From positions 88,791 through 152,790 of the forward strand of contig QKWP01000437.1 in assembly GCA_003550325.1 (NCBI GenBank): a stretch of 64,000 nt of DNA. The letters are read 5' to 3'. A model generated the notes under the pieces. That model did no database searches and was not told the DNA's origin. It saw nothing but the letters and a program-made list of their open reading frames with translations. The position numbers and the translations under genes are program-made. Source of the stretch: Gigaspora rosea. Taxonomy: Eukaryota > Glomeromycota > Glomeromycetes > Diversisporales > Gigasporaceae. Within the stretch, counting starts at the first letter, position 1. Every line of letters starts with the position of its first letter. Positions 47,403 through 59,007 of this stretch are shown here, piece after piece.

Positions 47403-48812
47403 TCATTGTAATATTTTTATGTTTGGATTATTTGATTCTATTATAAAATTAATATCATTAAATTGAAGTTTTATTGAAGCCAGCGTGGTGTTATTGCAAA
47501 GAGCATCAGCTATGGCCTTTCCTCCGCCTGATCTAAGGTTATTCTCTCTAAGATTCAAAGATGTAAGCGTGGCGTTCTTGCAAAGTGCATCAGCTAATGC
47601 TTTTCCTCCTTCTGATCCAATATAATTATAATAAAGATTCAGAGAAGCTAGCGTGATGTTTTTGCAAAGTGCATTAGCCAATTCTTTCCCTCCTTCTTGC
47701 CTAAGATCATTCCAATGAAGATCCAAAGAAGTCAATGTGGCATTTCTGCAAAGTGCATCAGCTAACGCTTTTCCACCTTCTGGTCCAAGATTATTAAAAC
47801 CAAGACCTAAGAAAGTTAGCGTGGTGTTTTTGCAGAGTGAATTTGCTAATGCTTTTCCTCCTATTGATCCAAGATTATTCTCCTCAAGATTTAAAGAAAT
47901 CAGTGTAGTATTCTTACAAAGTGCATCTGCAAATGCTTTTCCTCCTTCGGATCCAAGTTCATTATCAGTGAGATTCAAAGAAGTTAACGTAGAATTTTTG
48001 CAAAGTGCTTTTGCTAATGCTTTTCCACCTCCTAAGCCAAGATTATTTTTATATAGATTCAAAGAAGTTAATGTGTTGTTCTCGCAAAGAAATTTTGCCA
48101 ATACCTTTCCCCCTTCGGTACGCATCTGATTGCAACTAAGATCTAAAGAATTAAGGGTAGTATTTTCATAAAGAGCCTCTAATAAAGATTTCACTCCTTC
48201 TAATCCAAGATGATTTGATCTAAGAGTTAAAGAAGTCAAAGTAGAATTCTTATAAAGGGCCTTTAATAGCATTTTCACACCTTCAGTTCCAAGTTGATTT
48301 GACCTAAGACATAAAGAAGTCAAAGTAGAATTTTTATAAAGTGCATTTAATAGCATTTTCATTACTTCAGATCCAAGTCGAATTGATCTAATATCTAGAA
48401 ATTTAAGATTTCTACTAGTTCGCAGAAACATTGCAATTAAAGAATATTTAACAACGCATTCAAGCTTGCGATCTGGTTCATATTTTTCATGATGAAGCCA
48501 ATTTTTAATTCCATCATCCAAATAATGATCAATAGATGTGATATAACTTGTATATTCAAATAGTGGTTTTGGGTGACTAGGGGTGGTAATTATATAGGGA
48601 GCTAATATAGCTTTCTCTTTAGCATTTAACATTGAAAGAAGTATTCTTATAAGTTTTATATCTTTAAAATGGGTTTTTGGTTCGTTCCACAATATCGGTA
48701 TAATAATTCTACACCATTGTCGGTTTACAAGAGCACACGAAAATAAGCTTTTATGATCATACCAAAGGTTATTAAATATTGGATAGTAGCATTCAATCGG
48801 TATTGTTATCAT
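47403..48812 (-). CDS. F-box/LRR protein (gene 2)
   Basis: A single uninterrupted frame of 469 residues. Residues 1-45 (MITIPIECYYPIFNNL, SLFSCALVNRQWCRIIIPILW) form an F-box, predicted to bind SKP1 in an SCF ubiquitin ligase. A linker with GIKNWLHHEKYEP and VVKYSLIAMFLRTS follows. From about residue 130 to the end come about 12 leucine-rich repeats of 28 residues, ribonuclease-inhibitor type (NSTLTSLCLRSNQLGTEGVKMLLKALYK; later GGKALADALCK). They would form a curved, presumably substrate-binding solenoid. The last repeat is truncated (FNDINFIIESNN). It is more diverged from genes 1 and 3 than they are from each other. An antisense open frame at 47737-48129 is a by-product of the repeats. Start is the ATG just downstream of a TACGTACG motif. 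No intron needed. Family certain, partner and substrate unknown. Confidence -1.
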   Translation of the reverse strand: MITIPIECYYPIFNNLWYDHKSLFSCALVNRQWCRIIIPILWNEPKTHFKDIKLIRILLSMLNAKEKAILAPYIITTPSHPKPLFEYTSYITSIDHYLDDGIKNWLHHEKYEPDRKLECVVKYSLIAMFLRTSRNLKFLDIRSIRLGSEVMKMLLNALYKNSTLTSLCLRSNQLGTEGVKMLLKALYKNSTLTSLTLRSNHLGLEGVKSLLEALYENTTLNSLDLSCNQMRTEGGKVLAKFLCENNTLTSLNLYKNNLGLGGGKALAKALCKNSTLTSLNLTDNELGSEGGKAFADALCKNTTLISLNLEENNLGSIGGKALANSLCKNTTLTFLGLGFNNLGPEGGKALADALCRNATLTSLDLHWNDLRQEGGKELANALCKNITLASLNLYYNYIGSEGGKALADALCKNATLTSLNLRENNLRSGGGKAIADALCNNTTLASIKLQFNDINFIIESNNPNIKILQ

Positions 48813-48824
48813 GTTGAAAAAATG

Positions 48825-48848
48825 ATACGTACGTACGTACGGTGCGTA
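48825..48848 (-). promoter_or_regulatory. ACGTACGT motif upstream of F-box/LRR gene 2
   Basis: On the minus strand, GTACGCACCGTACGTACG and a further TACGTAT end 12 bases before the ATG. Related to the motifs before genes 1 and 3, though closer to the start codon. Confidence -1.
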
Positions 48849-49090
48849 CTCATGTACGCTCCGATATATATATTACCAGAATAAATATTGTGAAACGGTG
48901 CCTAAAATCCAACTTGGAAGGATTGATCTAGAAAACATAAATTATGTCGATCTACACATGACCATTCTAGTAGTGCGGATAAATGATTTACCATTCACGT
49001 ATAATGTTCTACAATTGTTTTTAATTGCGACTATCTTTAGTTTATATTATTAGCTGAGAAATATTTTTTTTGTATCTGTTCTCATTACTT
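48849..49090. other. upstream flank of F-box/LRR gene 2
   Basis: No further feature recognised. Confidence -1.
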
Positions 49091-49283
49091 ACCATATAGC
49101 GCTACCTACAATACCCTCTTGATAACATCCTCATGCACAATATAGGGGTACTATTCAACCATAAATGCCAAAATTTTTGAATAGTACCCTCATAAATTTT
49201 ATGATTAAATATATATTGCTCTTTATATAGTACCCCTCTCCTCACATAGTGCCCGGAATACTATAGGCAGCGCTATATGGTAC
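49091..49283. mobile_element. 193-bp MITE
   Basis: TACCATATAGCGCTACCTAC at the left is mirrored by TAGGCAGCGCTATATGGTA at the right, with GAATAGTACCCT-like words inside. A diverged relative lies around 50030-50215. Confidence -1.
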
Positions 49284-49336
49284 ATTTATACACAAATTTG
49301 ACTTTTATATGTCTACTAACGAGCAAAATACAAATA

Positions 49337-49338
49337 AA

Positions 49339-49371
<33 letters not shown>
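49337..49371. repeat. (TTA)n microsatellite
   Basis: About eleven ATT/TTA units in a row. Confidence -1.
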
Positions 49372-49372
<1 letters not shown>

Positions 49373-49723
49373 GGGCTATTGTTAAAGACAAAATTAAACT
49401 ATTAGATTGAGGACCAAAGGTCTCAAATGCCTAACTATTACTGAGCATCTAATCGGTCACAATAACTAATACTTTGATGTTGTAAATAATTTTTAAGCTT
49501 TTAAATTACACTTTCTTTGAGATCACTAAAAATCGGCTTATTTTTTAACAGTTTAGTAAAACATAGTATAATCAACTCACTTTATAGCGACTTCTCTATA
49601 ATGAGCACTGGATATAATGAACAAAAATTTTAAATTATTTTAGAATAAAGAGAGTTATGATTTCTTTGAACATAGTAAATAACTTAAATCGTGAACGCTT
49701 TTATATCAGAACTCACGGGTTTC

Positions 49724-49756
<33 letters not shown>

Positions 49757-50735
49757 GCATTAAATGAAGCTAAATATGTTTTTTGTTGAACAGAATTATT
49801 ATCAATTATTGAAAACATAACGTCACTTGAAAATAATGAATTGCTTATGAACACGGTCTAATGCTTAACTAGTCTTCCAACAACCACGAACATTTATCCC
49901 TAAAATCACGAGTCTGTCGCTCAAATGTATGTATATTCGGTTTTAAAATATTATTTTTTTATTTTTAATAACTCATGAGCTTATTTTAGCAAACAAACCT
50001 ATTGAAACCCAAAATTTTGAATAATACCATATATTGCTATGGAGAGTACTTACCGTAGTGTTTTAACAATTTTTTATAGTTTTTTTATTTATCCCGATAT
50101 GGTGATCTTTTGTAAAATAAGGTGGAATAATATTTAGCATTTGATATCTTTTTATAGTACATTCATACGAATTTGTAACATGAATTGTAGGAGGAATGGA
50201 TACTATTCAACCATTTCTATTTATAGTAAAAGTTAAAATAACTATATAATATAATATGTCTAATGTTAAGTCATGCATGCTAGTGTGAGAGAATACGATT
50301 GATTATATGAGAAAGAAATTTCATTGAAATATTGTGCGTCTTATTTTTGATACTATCGGATTTGGGCTAAAATCTGTTAAGACTGGGTTTATCTAGTATA
50401 ATTTAGAAATTAAAAAAAAAATTTAAAAAAAATCTACTACGTACAATATAAATTAAATAATACTAAATATATGCTATAATTTATAGATGATTGATAAATT
50501 TTATAAATTTAGTTATAATGAAAACTACGAATATATAACTTTTAAAATCAATTCCAAAAATATAATACCAAAACTTACATATGTTACTAAACTAATACAA
50601 ATAAAATCTCTTTTTTTCATCTCAGTTTTTTGATCAAAACTTTTTGTTTTCAAACTTCTGAATTTTAAGAATGGGCCAATAAATTTTATGGTTTTTAAAT
50701 ATGATACCAATACTATTATAACAACATCATCAAGT
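49372..50735. other. no gene
   Basis: Contains a T-run followed by an A-run (about 49720-49752), a Tc1-like half end (GTATAATCAACTCACTTTATAG near 49566), and diverged copies of the preceding MITE. Nothing coding. Confidence -1.
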
Positions 50736-52030
50736 ACATTTTTTTATAAAATCTACATAGATCTACAACTTTACATAAATATTATATAGAATACTATATA
50801 AAAATTATGTATGTTAATTTTTATATGTTATTTAATATAGAATTTATGTAAAATTTATTTGAATATATATAAAAATAAATTTATAAAAAAAGCTTATGTA
50901 AATGTTATATATTCATAAATTTTATGTATAATAATTAAGCAACTTTTATATGCTATAAATATCTAAATAAATTTTTTACATAAATTTTATATATTAATTC
51001 GTAATCCGTGAGTAAGGGAAAGGATTTGATTAGTGATCGGTGGGGTGCATATTATAATCAAAACAATTAATACCCATAATCTGGAGCCATTTTTTAATTT
51101 TCTCAATTTCTGCAAAGCTAACATCTTTTGTGTTTCTATAAAAATTATAAAGGCGATTTTTCTCTTCCTAAAAGTGGTGAATTTATCAAAATTGACCCAA
51201 TGGGCCGTGAGATATTATCATTTTATCTTCACGATCATATGAAATTTCTTTACAGATCTGCAAAGAAATTTCATATGATTGTGAAGATAAAATAATAATA
51301 TCTCACGGCCCATTGGGTAATTTTGATGAATTCACCACTTTTAGAAAGAGAAAAATCGCCTTTATAATTTTCATAGAAACACAAAAGATGTTAGCTTTGC
51401 AGAAATCGAGAAAATTAAAAAATGGCTCCAGATTATGGGTATTAATTGTTTTGATTATAATATGCACCCTGCCAATCACTAATCAAATCCTTTCTCTTAC
51501 TCACGGATTACGAATTAATAAATTTTACATATTGTAACTATATAACTTTTATATATCGTAAAATTTAAATAAAAATTTTATATAAATCTTATATATCGTA
51601 AAATTTAGATAAAAATTTTATATAAACATTAATAAATTTTACATATATAATTATGTAACCTTTATATATTATAAAATATAAATAAATTTTTATATAAATT
51701 TTAAGAAAAAGAAATAGTCAATATCTCAAAATTTTACTAGGGTAACCCCTGTTGTATTTTTAATTAAAAATGCTCCTCTCGCAATTTTACCCTAATGCCA
51801 ACTCTAATTCTAACCCTAACCTTAATTATAACTTTTATTTCATTCTAACATTTTACTTATTTGGCTACTTAACACATTTTTATATTTTAAATTTCGTTAC
51901 ATAACTGTTAAATAAATATTATTTAAAAATTATATTTATGTAAAAATTATGCTATGAAAGTCTACATTGGGTTTGTAGACTTACATATAATTTTTAAATA
52001 CATAAGTCTAGAACTTTATTGACAAACGAA
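50736..52030. mobile_element. AT-rich composite element, copy 2 (inverted), with giant palindrome
   Basis: The left 50736-50900 matches 46960-46790 inverted; the right 51530-52030 matches the first part of copy 1 inverted (empty GGGTTACC target, CTCGCAATTTTACCCTAA, GTAGACTTACATATAATT). Between them sits the palindrome listed next. Confidence -1.
50993..51520. repeat. 528-bp near-perfect palindrome
   Basis: Symmetric about CAGATCTG (51253-51260). The arms of about 264 bp pair almost throughout: ATTCGTAATCCGTGAGTAAG at the left against CTTACTCACGGATTACGAAT at the right, AATCTGGAGCC against GGCTCCAGATT, TGGGCCGTGAGATATTAT against ATAATATCTCACGGCCCA. Open frames on either strand are by-products. 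Confidence -1.
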
Positions 52031-52559
52031 ATTTTGGCTGGCTATAAAACAGACAATTTGGCCAAATTTATATATATATGTATTTTTTTTTGGCTGGCCA
52101 ATAGCTAAAACAGTCATAAAATTTGGGTTAACTAAAAAATTTGACAACACTGATTATAACTCATGGGATATCGATTGGTATAACTTCTACTACAATTAAC
52201 TCTATTAATCTCAGCACAAATATTAAGTTCTGTACATATATAATAGTAGTTCAAAATTCTTGAAGATTTCTAATTTCATAGTATATTTATAAGCAAATCC
52301 CAGTCGAACAAAGTATAGTTGAGCTTGGACTCCCTTCTTAGGTCCTAGCTGAGACTTAAAAATACTACTGATTATTAAATAAATTTACCACCTTCATACA
52401 ATTGATTTAAAGAAAAAATAGATTACTAAGATGACTTTTTTTTTACTAGAGTAAAAAGTTGTCACCATTTGAGGGTTTGAAATTCATGCTATGACAATAA
52501 TATGCAATGATTAGGTGTGACATGTGGTACATTATACAGTAGCTATAAGGATAAATCAC
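52031..52559. other. no gene
   Basis: AT-rich, nothing recognised. Confidence -1.
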
Positions 52560-53160
52560 AAAGTCATTTTTATATAAATCTATGTAGAAATTTTACATAA
52601 ATTATATTTAAAAATTATACATAGATCTATAAACCCAATGTAGACTTACATAGATTAATTTATACATAAGTATTTATAAAAAAATATTTATTTAACAGTT
52701 ATGTATTTAAAATTTAAAATATAAAAATGAGTTTAAGTAGCCAAATAAGTAAAATGTTAAAATAAAATAAAAGTTATAATCAGTTAATGTTAGAACTAGA
52801 GGTTGGGTTAGGGTAAAATTACGAGAGAAGCATTTTAGATTAGTAATACAACAGGGTTACCCTAGTAAAATTTTGAGATATTGACTATTTCTTTCCTTAA
52901 AATTTATATAAAATTTATTTAAATGTTATAATATATAAACGTTATATAATTATATATGTAAAATTTATTAAAATAAAACATTTATATAAAAGTTTTATCT
53001 AAATTTTACGCTGTATAACGTTTATATATAATTGTTATCTATATTTTACAATATATAAAAGCTATATAATGAGTATAATATATAAAATTTATTAATTCGT
53101 AATCCGGAAAGGATATCAATGTGGTGCATATTATAATCAAAACAATTAATATAAGGTATC
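52560..53160. mobile_element. AT-rich composite element, copy 3 (partial, direct)
   Basis: Runs through ATAGATCTATAAACCCAATG, GGGTAAAATTACGAGAG, the empty ACAGGGTTACCCTAG target, and into the first 70 bases of the palindrome arm (TAATTCGTAATCCGG, GGTGCATATTATAATC), then stops. Confidence -1.
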
Positions 53161-53217
53161 TGCGTGATGCTGTCATGCAAAACCAGGAACGTAAATTTGG
53201 TGATTAGATAATTTGAG

Positions 53218-54113
53218 TAGTGATGGTCAAATCCTGATTTTTTAAAGTTTCCGCGATCCCGCGTGGGATTTGTGGGATTCGCGTAATCAAGTAGAGTTTC
53301 TGAAATTTTCATGATTAATAAATATATATAATATACATATATCATCACTAGGAATGTAATTTCTCAGTAAAATATTAATCATTTCTTATAAATCTTACTA
53401 CATTTATTACAAATAAAAATGCTTATATAGATTTTACCTACTTTTAAAACATTTGGATCTTATAATTATTAAATTCATCAATTCAGATTTGCCTCAATTT
53501 TATCAATTTTTTAAAGATATTATTATATAAATATATATTTAAAAATTATAATGGTAACAAAGCAATCAAATCATAAGCATATAAAAATTTATAAGTAATC
53601 AGGTGCATAATCAGGTATAAATGTGATAAAATTTATAAGCGATCAGGTACTGTACATATGTACAAAAATTTATAACCGGGTTATATACATACAAAAATTC
53701 ATAAGCAACTCATAAGAAATTCATAATTGGGCTTATAATTTCTAAATCACATAACTGATTGGCTTGAATTTTATTTAGCCTTATCATATTAAATTGATTA
53801 CTAAAGGAGATTTTCTCCCATATGGTACACAATATTCTTGGTGCATTATTTATGCAAGAAATTAAAAGTCTAAATTGCCACTTTATTAATCATGACAATT
53901 TAAAAAATTTATTTCAATATACAGTTTGTGCATTATCTCTGTATATACATATATATGTGGAATGAGAAATATCAAATACTAATTAGGAATTGGCCCACTT
54001 ATGTTAAGGCAGGCCGTTAATGCGGGCCAGATGACAGGCTAATGCAGGCCAAAAAATCTTGTATTAAAAATCCCATGCAGGAGTTTTTAAATCCTGCGCA
54101 TTGCCCATCACTA
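53218..54113. mobile_element. hAT-like element, 896 bp, 8-bp duplication (6/8)
   Basis: Starts TAGTGATGGTCAAATCCTG and ends GCGCATTGCCCATCACTA. AATTTGAG (53210-53217) and GATTCGAG (54114-54121) match at six of eight positions. The subterminal DNA has GCGGGCC and GCAGGCC words. No transposase. Confidence -1.
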
Positions 54114-56090
54114 GATTCGAGCACTTTTAAGACTTTGCATAGTTTAAAGAAATTATGAGCAAAGTTCTGAATCAGTTTTATTTTTCTCATACTAAAGTTT
54201 TAAATTTGCTTTATCATAAGAAAGTCAAGAAATGCATTGAAATATTAGAATAAAATTTAGTATATATAACAAAAGCCTCTAGATTAGGACTAATTGTTTG
54301 AACCAGTAGCAATTATTTTTCCAACCTGTAAAACTCATAAATGACTGACCTCTCAGTCCCCAAATTTTCTACCTAAACTGCACCCATTTATTACATGAAA
54401 CCCTAACATAAGAAAGATGACTAACATACATTCACATAGCTAAAAAACGAATTGGGATATCATTATGCAGTAGCTATTTTGGGTCTTGCACTGCTACTGC
54501 AGTCACAGAGCTTAACTATTTACTAATAAATATACTTGCACTGCCCAGAACCCACAAATCGCTACTAATGGTCTTGATAGATGCTGGTAAAATGCCATGA
54601 AATATGGTGAAATAATTTCAAATTGGTGTTGAATTAGTAAAATTGGTGAAATTAATTTTACTAGCATCTATAGTCCTTGTACTGTCCACACAGCCATGGA
54701 ACTCAGAACTAACTGCAAAGATCTTTGTACTGCCACAATAACTATAGATCCTTAATCATTGAATATATCACCCAACTAAACTGATACTACTAATACTTGC
54801 TGAGCCACTTAAGATATGGAGGAGATAGAGCCAATCTTTACCAAGGCGAGCAATAGTGAAACAAAAGATAATGTTCTTCATTTTGAACAAAATTCTTATA
54901 AACTTTATCCTTTAATGTCTGCACGCCCACAGCCTCCCATTCATACCCTAACTACTCAATATATCCTATTGAAAAGCATCATGTCGCACATTTGTATTAT
55001 TATTATATTTTGGGTAATGCTAGCATGTGTTATTTAGGCCAGAGATAGCTTTTTTAAACTAACAATAGGTTAGAGTAGTACATTAAAAAATGCTAGGATT
55101 GGCCAGAGCGGCAATGATATTCCAAGAGATATACAATAATTATTGCACTAGGAGTCACTATATGAGTGCAAGCTAGTGGCTTCCTGCTTTGCCAAAGGCA
55201 AGCCAGCTATGAGCAGAAAATATATAGGAGATGCAGGTGGAGAAATAGAGTTGCCCAAAAGGTAGGTTGGGTAGGTCAAAAGTAATTTCTGTTTAGGTTA
55301 ACAATACTACAGTTCCAACTTCTTCTATTTGTATTATTTATGTCATATTTATTCTATTGTTTAATTTTGTTTTTTTTTCTTTTTGCGAGTATGAGGCTAT
55401 GCTTCTTTTGGAACTGTTGGCATATGTCATTGCATTACTTTTATATGATCTTTGCTTTCAATTAGTTTGCTTTTGCGAATTTGTGGCCCTGGCCTAGATT
55501 AGTGGTTCTGTAGCATAGCTGTATTGCCCACTTGTTTTTGATCACGTAATAACATCATTTTGTATTACCAATATTCATAGAAACCTAAATTTGCTAAAAT
55601 TATATGTCATCCTAGCAAAAACAAAAAAACAAAACTATACCCTTAACACAAAGTCTCAATCAAAGCTTAATTAAAAACAAAATCACATGTGATCTGCAAT
55701 AAAGTCAGCTGATATTGCAATAATAACTGCTCTGTCACTTCGTTAACAAGCTTAATGATACTTAAATTTATCTAAAGAAGACATAAAATCTATGAAATAA
55801 CATATTCAGAAATTATACTATATCTTCAAATTGATTACTATAAGTAGCAAGGCATAACAGGTATAGATGCTAATACCAGAATTTAAAAGATGCGTGCACA
55901 GTTAAAGTTTTTCAAAATAAATTACACAAAAAATGCTTTCATATAACATTAAACAAATACCAGTATATATGTTATACATGTGATGTTAATGCACATCAAA
56001 TGATTAATTTGAATATGCCATATAATAAAATTCAAGATTTTATCACAAATAGTTTCCTATTAACTATATACTTCGTACTTTGTACTATGT
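54114..56090. other. GC-richer island without recognised gene
   Basis: About 54400-55550 has visibly higher G+C and fewer homopolymers than neighbouring DNA. Open frames are short; the best is 54816-55037 (73 codons, MEEIEPIF... with a hydrophobic end). A small inverted repeat around GATAGATGCTGGTAAAAT lies at 54570-54673. It could be a decayed gene, a non-coding RNA or an unclassified transposon. 55600-56090 is AT-rich. Confidence -1.
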
Positions 56091-56097
56091 TCCTGGT

Positions 56098-56535
56098 ACC
56101 TATAATCTGGAGCCATTTTTAAATTTTCTTGATTTTTGCAAAGCTAACATCTTTATGTTTTTATTAAAATTGTAAAAGTGATTTTCCTCTTCCTAAAAGT
56201 GAATTCATTACCCAATAAACTGTGAGATATTATTATTTTATCTTTATGATTATATAAAATTTTCTTTGCAGATCTATAAAGAAATTTTATATAATTGTAA
56301 AAATAAAATATAATATTTCATAGTCCATTGGGTCAATTTTGATGAATTTACCACTTTTAGGAAGAGGAAAATTCTCTTTACAATTTTATAAAAACACAAA
56401 AAATATTAGCTTTGCATAAATCAAGAAAATTTAAAAATGGCTCCAGATTATAGGTATTAATTGATTTGATTATAATATGCACTTTGCTAATTATTAATCA
56501 AATTCTTTCCCTTACATATATTATGAATTAATATA
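56098..56535. repeat. second copy of the giant palindrome, left arm truncated
   Basis: Centred on AGATCT at 56270-56275. TAATCTGGAGCCATTTTTAAA at the left pairs with TTTAAAAATGGCTCCAGATTA at the right. More diverged than the copy at 50993-51520 and lacking the outer part of the left arm. Confidence -1.
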
Positions 56536-57860
56536 TAATACAGTGCGCAAATTCTTTAATTAACTTATAAAATATACAATTTTTAAAGGCTTATTAATAA
56601 AAAAAACTAAAGTAGTTATAAATCAAATCTCATTAAAAAATAATAAAACCAAATCTAAAGAACAAAGTTATGCAGCTTATTTTTTAAATTATTTAGTATT
56701 TAATTAAGTAATTTCTTTTTAAAGTTAACTTACTTTATTAATTAAATTAAAAATTTGCCCAAAATTACTTACTATTCATATTTTTAATTTTGCCCAAAAC
56801 TATAAGTAAAAGTATACTATATTTAAATTTAAGGGTAGAGTATCGTATATCACATTACATATATATAATTTCATGCAGATCACGGAACTTAGCCCTTATA
56901 AAAGATCACACAAACTCGTGATCTTTAAAAATTTTTCGCAACAGTTTAATATCGTCAAAAAAAACTGTTTTTTGATCATTCAAAGGCTCACGCACTCAAC
57001 AGTAAGTCATTTTCTATTAGCAAGTTGGGTTAAAAAAGGTGTTATTTAGAAATAAGGCGAAGTTAACTTTGCGCATCTGGCTTCAAAAGTGCACATCCCA
57101 AGCAAACTTTATTTAAAAATAATTTTTTTATAAAAAATTTAATAGATAACGATTTCAATTACTTGTTTACAATTAATTATATTGCGAAGAACTATCATGT
57201 TTAGGAATTTTTGGAAGTTAGCTAGAGACTTTTTGTAAAAAAAGCATTTATTAATAAATCTATTTATAGATTAAATGATATGGGTGACGGTCTATTTAGA
57301 TAGTTATAAGAATTTAATTGTAATTAATTGTAATGTGTATAATAAGTGTAAAAAGCATTTTTTATAAGAATTTATTATTATATTAGTAAAAATTGGTTAA
57401 AGTAAATTAAAATTGTTATAAGTTCAAAAGATATTTAATTTTCGTTCGTAGTAAATGTTAATAATTTGATTGGCTGATACTATTTTTAGTTTTGTTGTAC
57501 TAATAATCTACATCTTGTAGCTATGCCGTTATTTCACTATAATGTAGATCACATAAGATACCCTATCCTTAAATATTATAAAAATCCTAATTTTTATCTC
57601 TTTTTCTCTCTTATTTTTCTCTCTCTTTTCTCTTTCTCTTTCTCTTTCTCTTTCTCTTTCCCTCTCTTTCTTTCTCTCTCTCTTTCTCTCTATAATATAT
57701 ATTTCTAATTCAATATGTACTATATACTATATTAACCAATCATATTGGGTTATTTTTGTATAACATGGCTCAAAATTTGGCCATGACTTGTTAATTTAAG
57801 GATTTGTGCACTATATTTATTTTTAGATATTAATAGCATATAAAAGTTACTTAATTAAAA
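56536..57860. other. no gene; polypyrimidine tract at 57598-57690
   Basis: CTCTTTCTCTTTCTC tract at 57598-57690. 56875-57000 is GC-richer, with CCTTATAAAAGATCAC that looks like a TATA box followed by a possible transcript start, but no gene was found downstream. Confidence -1.
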
Positions 57861-58090
57861 TACAGTCAACCCTCTCTAATCCAAACTGCTAGGACTGCTT
57901 TTTTTTTACTATGTAAAAATTTGAAAAAGTTCAGTTTTTAAAATTTTATATATGGCTTATCTGAACTTTATAATAAAATTTATAAAATTTACAAATGTTC
58001 TAGAAGAGTTTGTTTGGTTTAAAGAGTGTTTAAAGAGAGTTTAATAGTGTTCAGTTTAGAGAGGTTCAGATTAGAAAGAGGTGACTGTAT
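57861..58090. mobile_element. Tc1/mariner-type MITE with TA duplication, 230 bp
   Basis: TA then CAGTCAACCCTCTCTAATCC at the left; AGATTAGAAAGAGGTGACTG then TA at the right. No ORF. Confidence -1.
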
Positions 58091-58109
58091 ATATATAACA
58101 TTTACTTGA

Positions 58110-58240
58110 GTTTTTTTTTATAAAATTATTTTACATAAATTCTATATTATATAATATATAAGAATTAACATATATAGTTTTTATATAGTATTCTATATAA
58201 GATTTATATAAGTTGTAATTCTATATAGATTTTATAAAAA
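58110..58240. repeat. fragment of the AT-rich composite element
   Basis: TTTACATAAATTCTATATTA, TATATAGTATTCTATATAA and GATTTTATAAAAAAATAA match 46830-46950. Confidence -1.
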
Positions 58241-58263
58241 AATAACTTTGTGATATAAAGTAA

Positions 58264-58950
58264 AAGGGGTATTGTGGTGAAGGGGGTACTGTGGCAAATT
58301 TGTACTATCTTGTGATACAATACCATAATTAAATAATTTTATATAATTTGATTTGTCTTGATAAAACAAATTGAATAGTGGTTAGATCATCCAATTCCGA
58401 TCACTGGATCACAAGAAATTAATGTATTTTATAAAAGTCAATTAATAAAAAGCTGTTTAAATTATATGAAGCTTTTAGAGCACATGTAATTTGTTAGTCC
58501 AAACAACTTTACTTAGAACATAAATGTTAATTTGTATAGTACCAAAAGGCATATACCTTATAGCTAACTTTGCATTTCATTATAATACCCTCAAAATTAT
58601 TTTTGTATCATAGTAATATCTTGTGATCTGGTAATTGGAATTGAATGATTTGTTTCTATTCAATTTGTTTTAAGACAAATCGAATGTTATAAAAATTATT
58701 CAATTCTGCTAATTGTATCATAATATAGTTCAAATTTACTACAATACCCCTACCCCCTCTAAAATTTTTATCTTAGTTTCTTTACCTTTAAATGAAAATA
58801 TCTTTTGATCCAGTGATTAGAATTTAATGATTTTTATACAATTAGATTTGTCTTTGTGAGATAAGTTAGTTGATATTAAAAGTATTTGATTTTGTTAGAT
58901 AATTCACATAATTTCATTAATCAAAGTCAACTTTGCCACAATACCTTCTT
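58264..58950. mobile_element. foldback element with GGTATTGTGGCAAA ends, duplicated right part
   Basis: GGGGTATTGTGGTGAAGGGG, then CTTGTGATACAAT, pairs with ATTGTATCATAATATAG..CTACAATACCCCTACCCCC (to about 58757). A second right-hand arm ends CTTTGCCACAATACCTTC near 58950. Inner TTTGTCTTGATAAAACAAA-like hairpins resemble the element at 16061. Confidence -1.
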
Positions 58951-59007
58951 TTAACTTAGATGTTATAATTTATGATCAGTCAGTTTAGTGGATAAAGACA
59001 ATCATAT

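Noticed and set aside
47737-48129. Plus-strand open frame of 130 codons within the F-box/LRR gene
   Set aside because: Antisense shadow of the 84-base repeat units in a clearly coding gene.
51033-51537. Open frames on both sides of 51256
   Set aside because: They are mirror images created by the palindrome arms, not genes.
54816-55037. 73-codon frame in the GC-richer island
   Set aside because: Has an acceptable start and a hydrophobic end, but no similarity to anything I recognise and no splice support.
56900-57060. TATA-like CCTTATAAAAGATC as a promoter
   Set aside because: No transcript or frame follows within 800 bases; a chance match is likely in AT-rich DNA.
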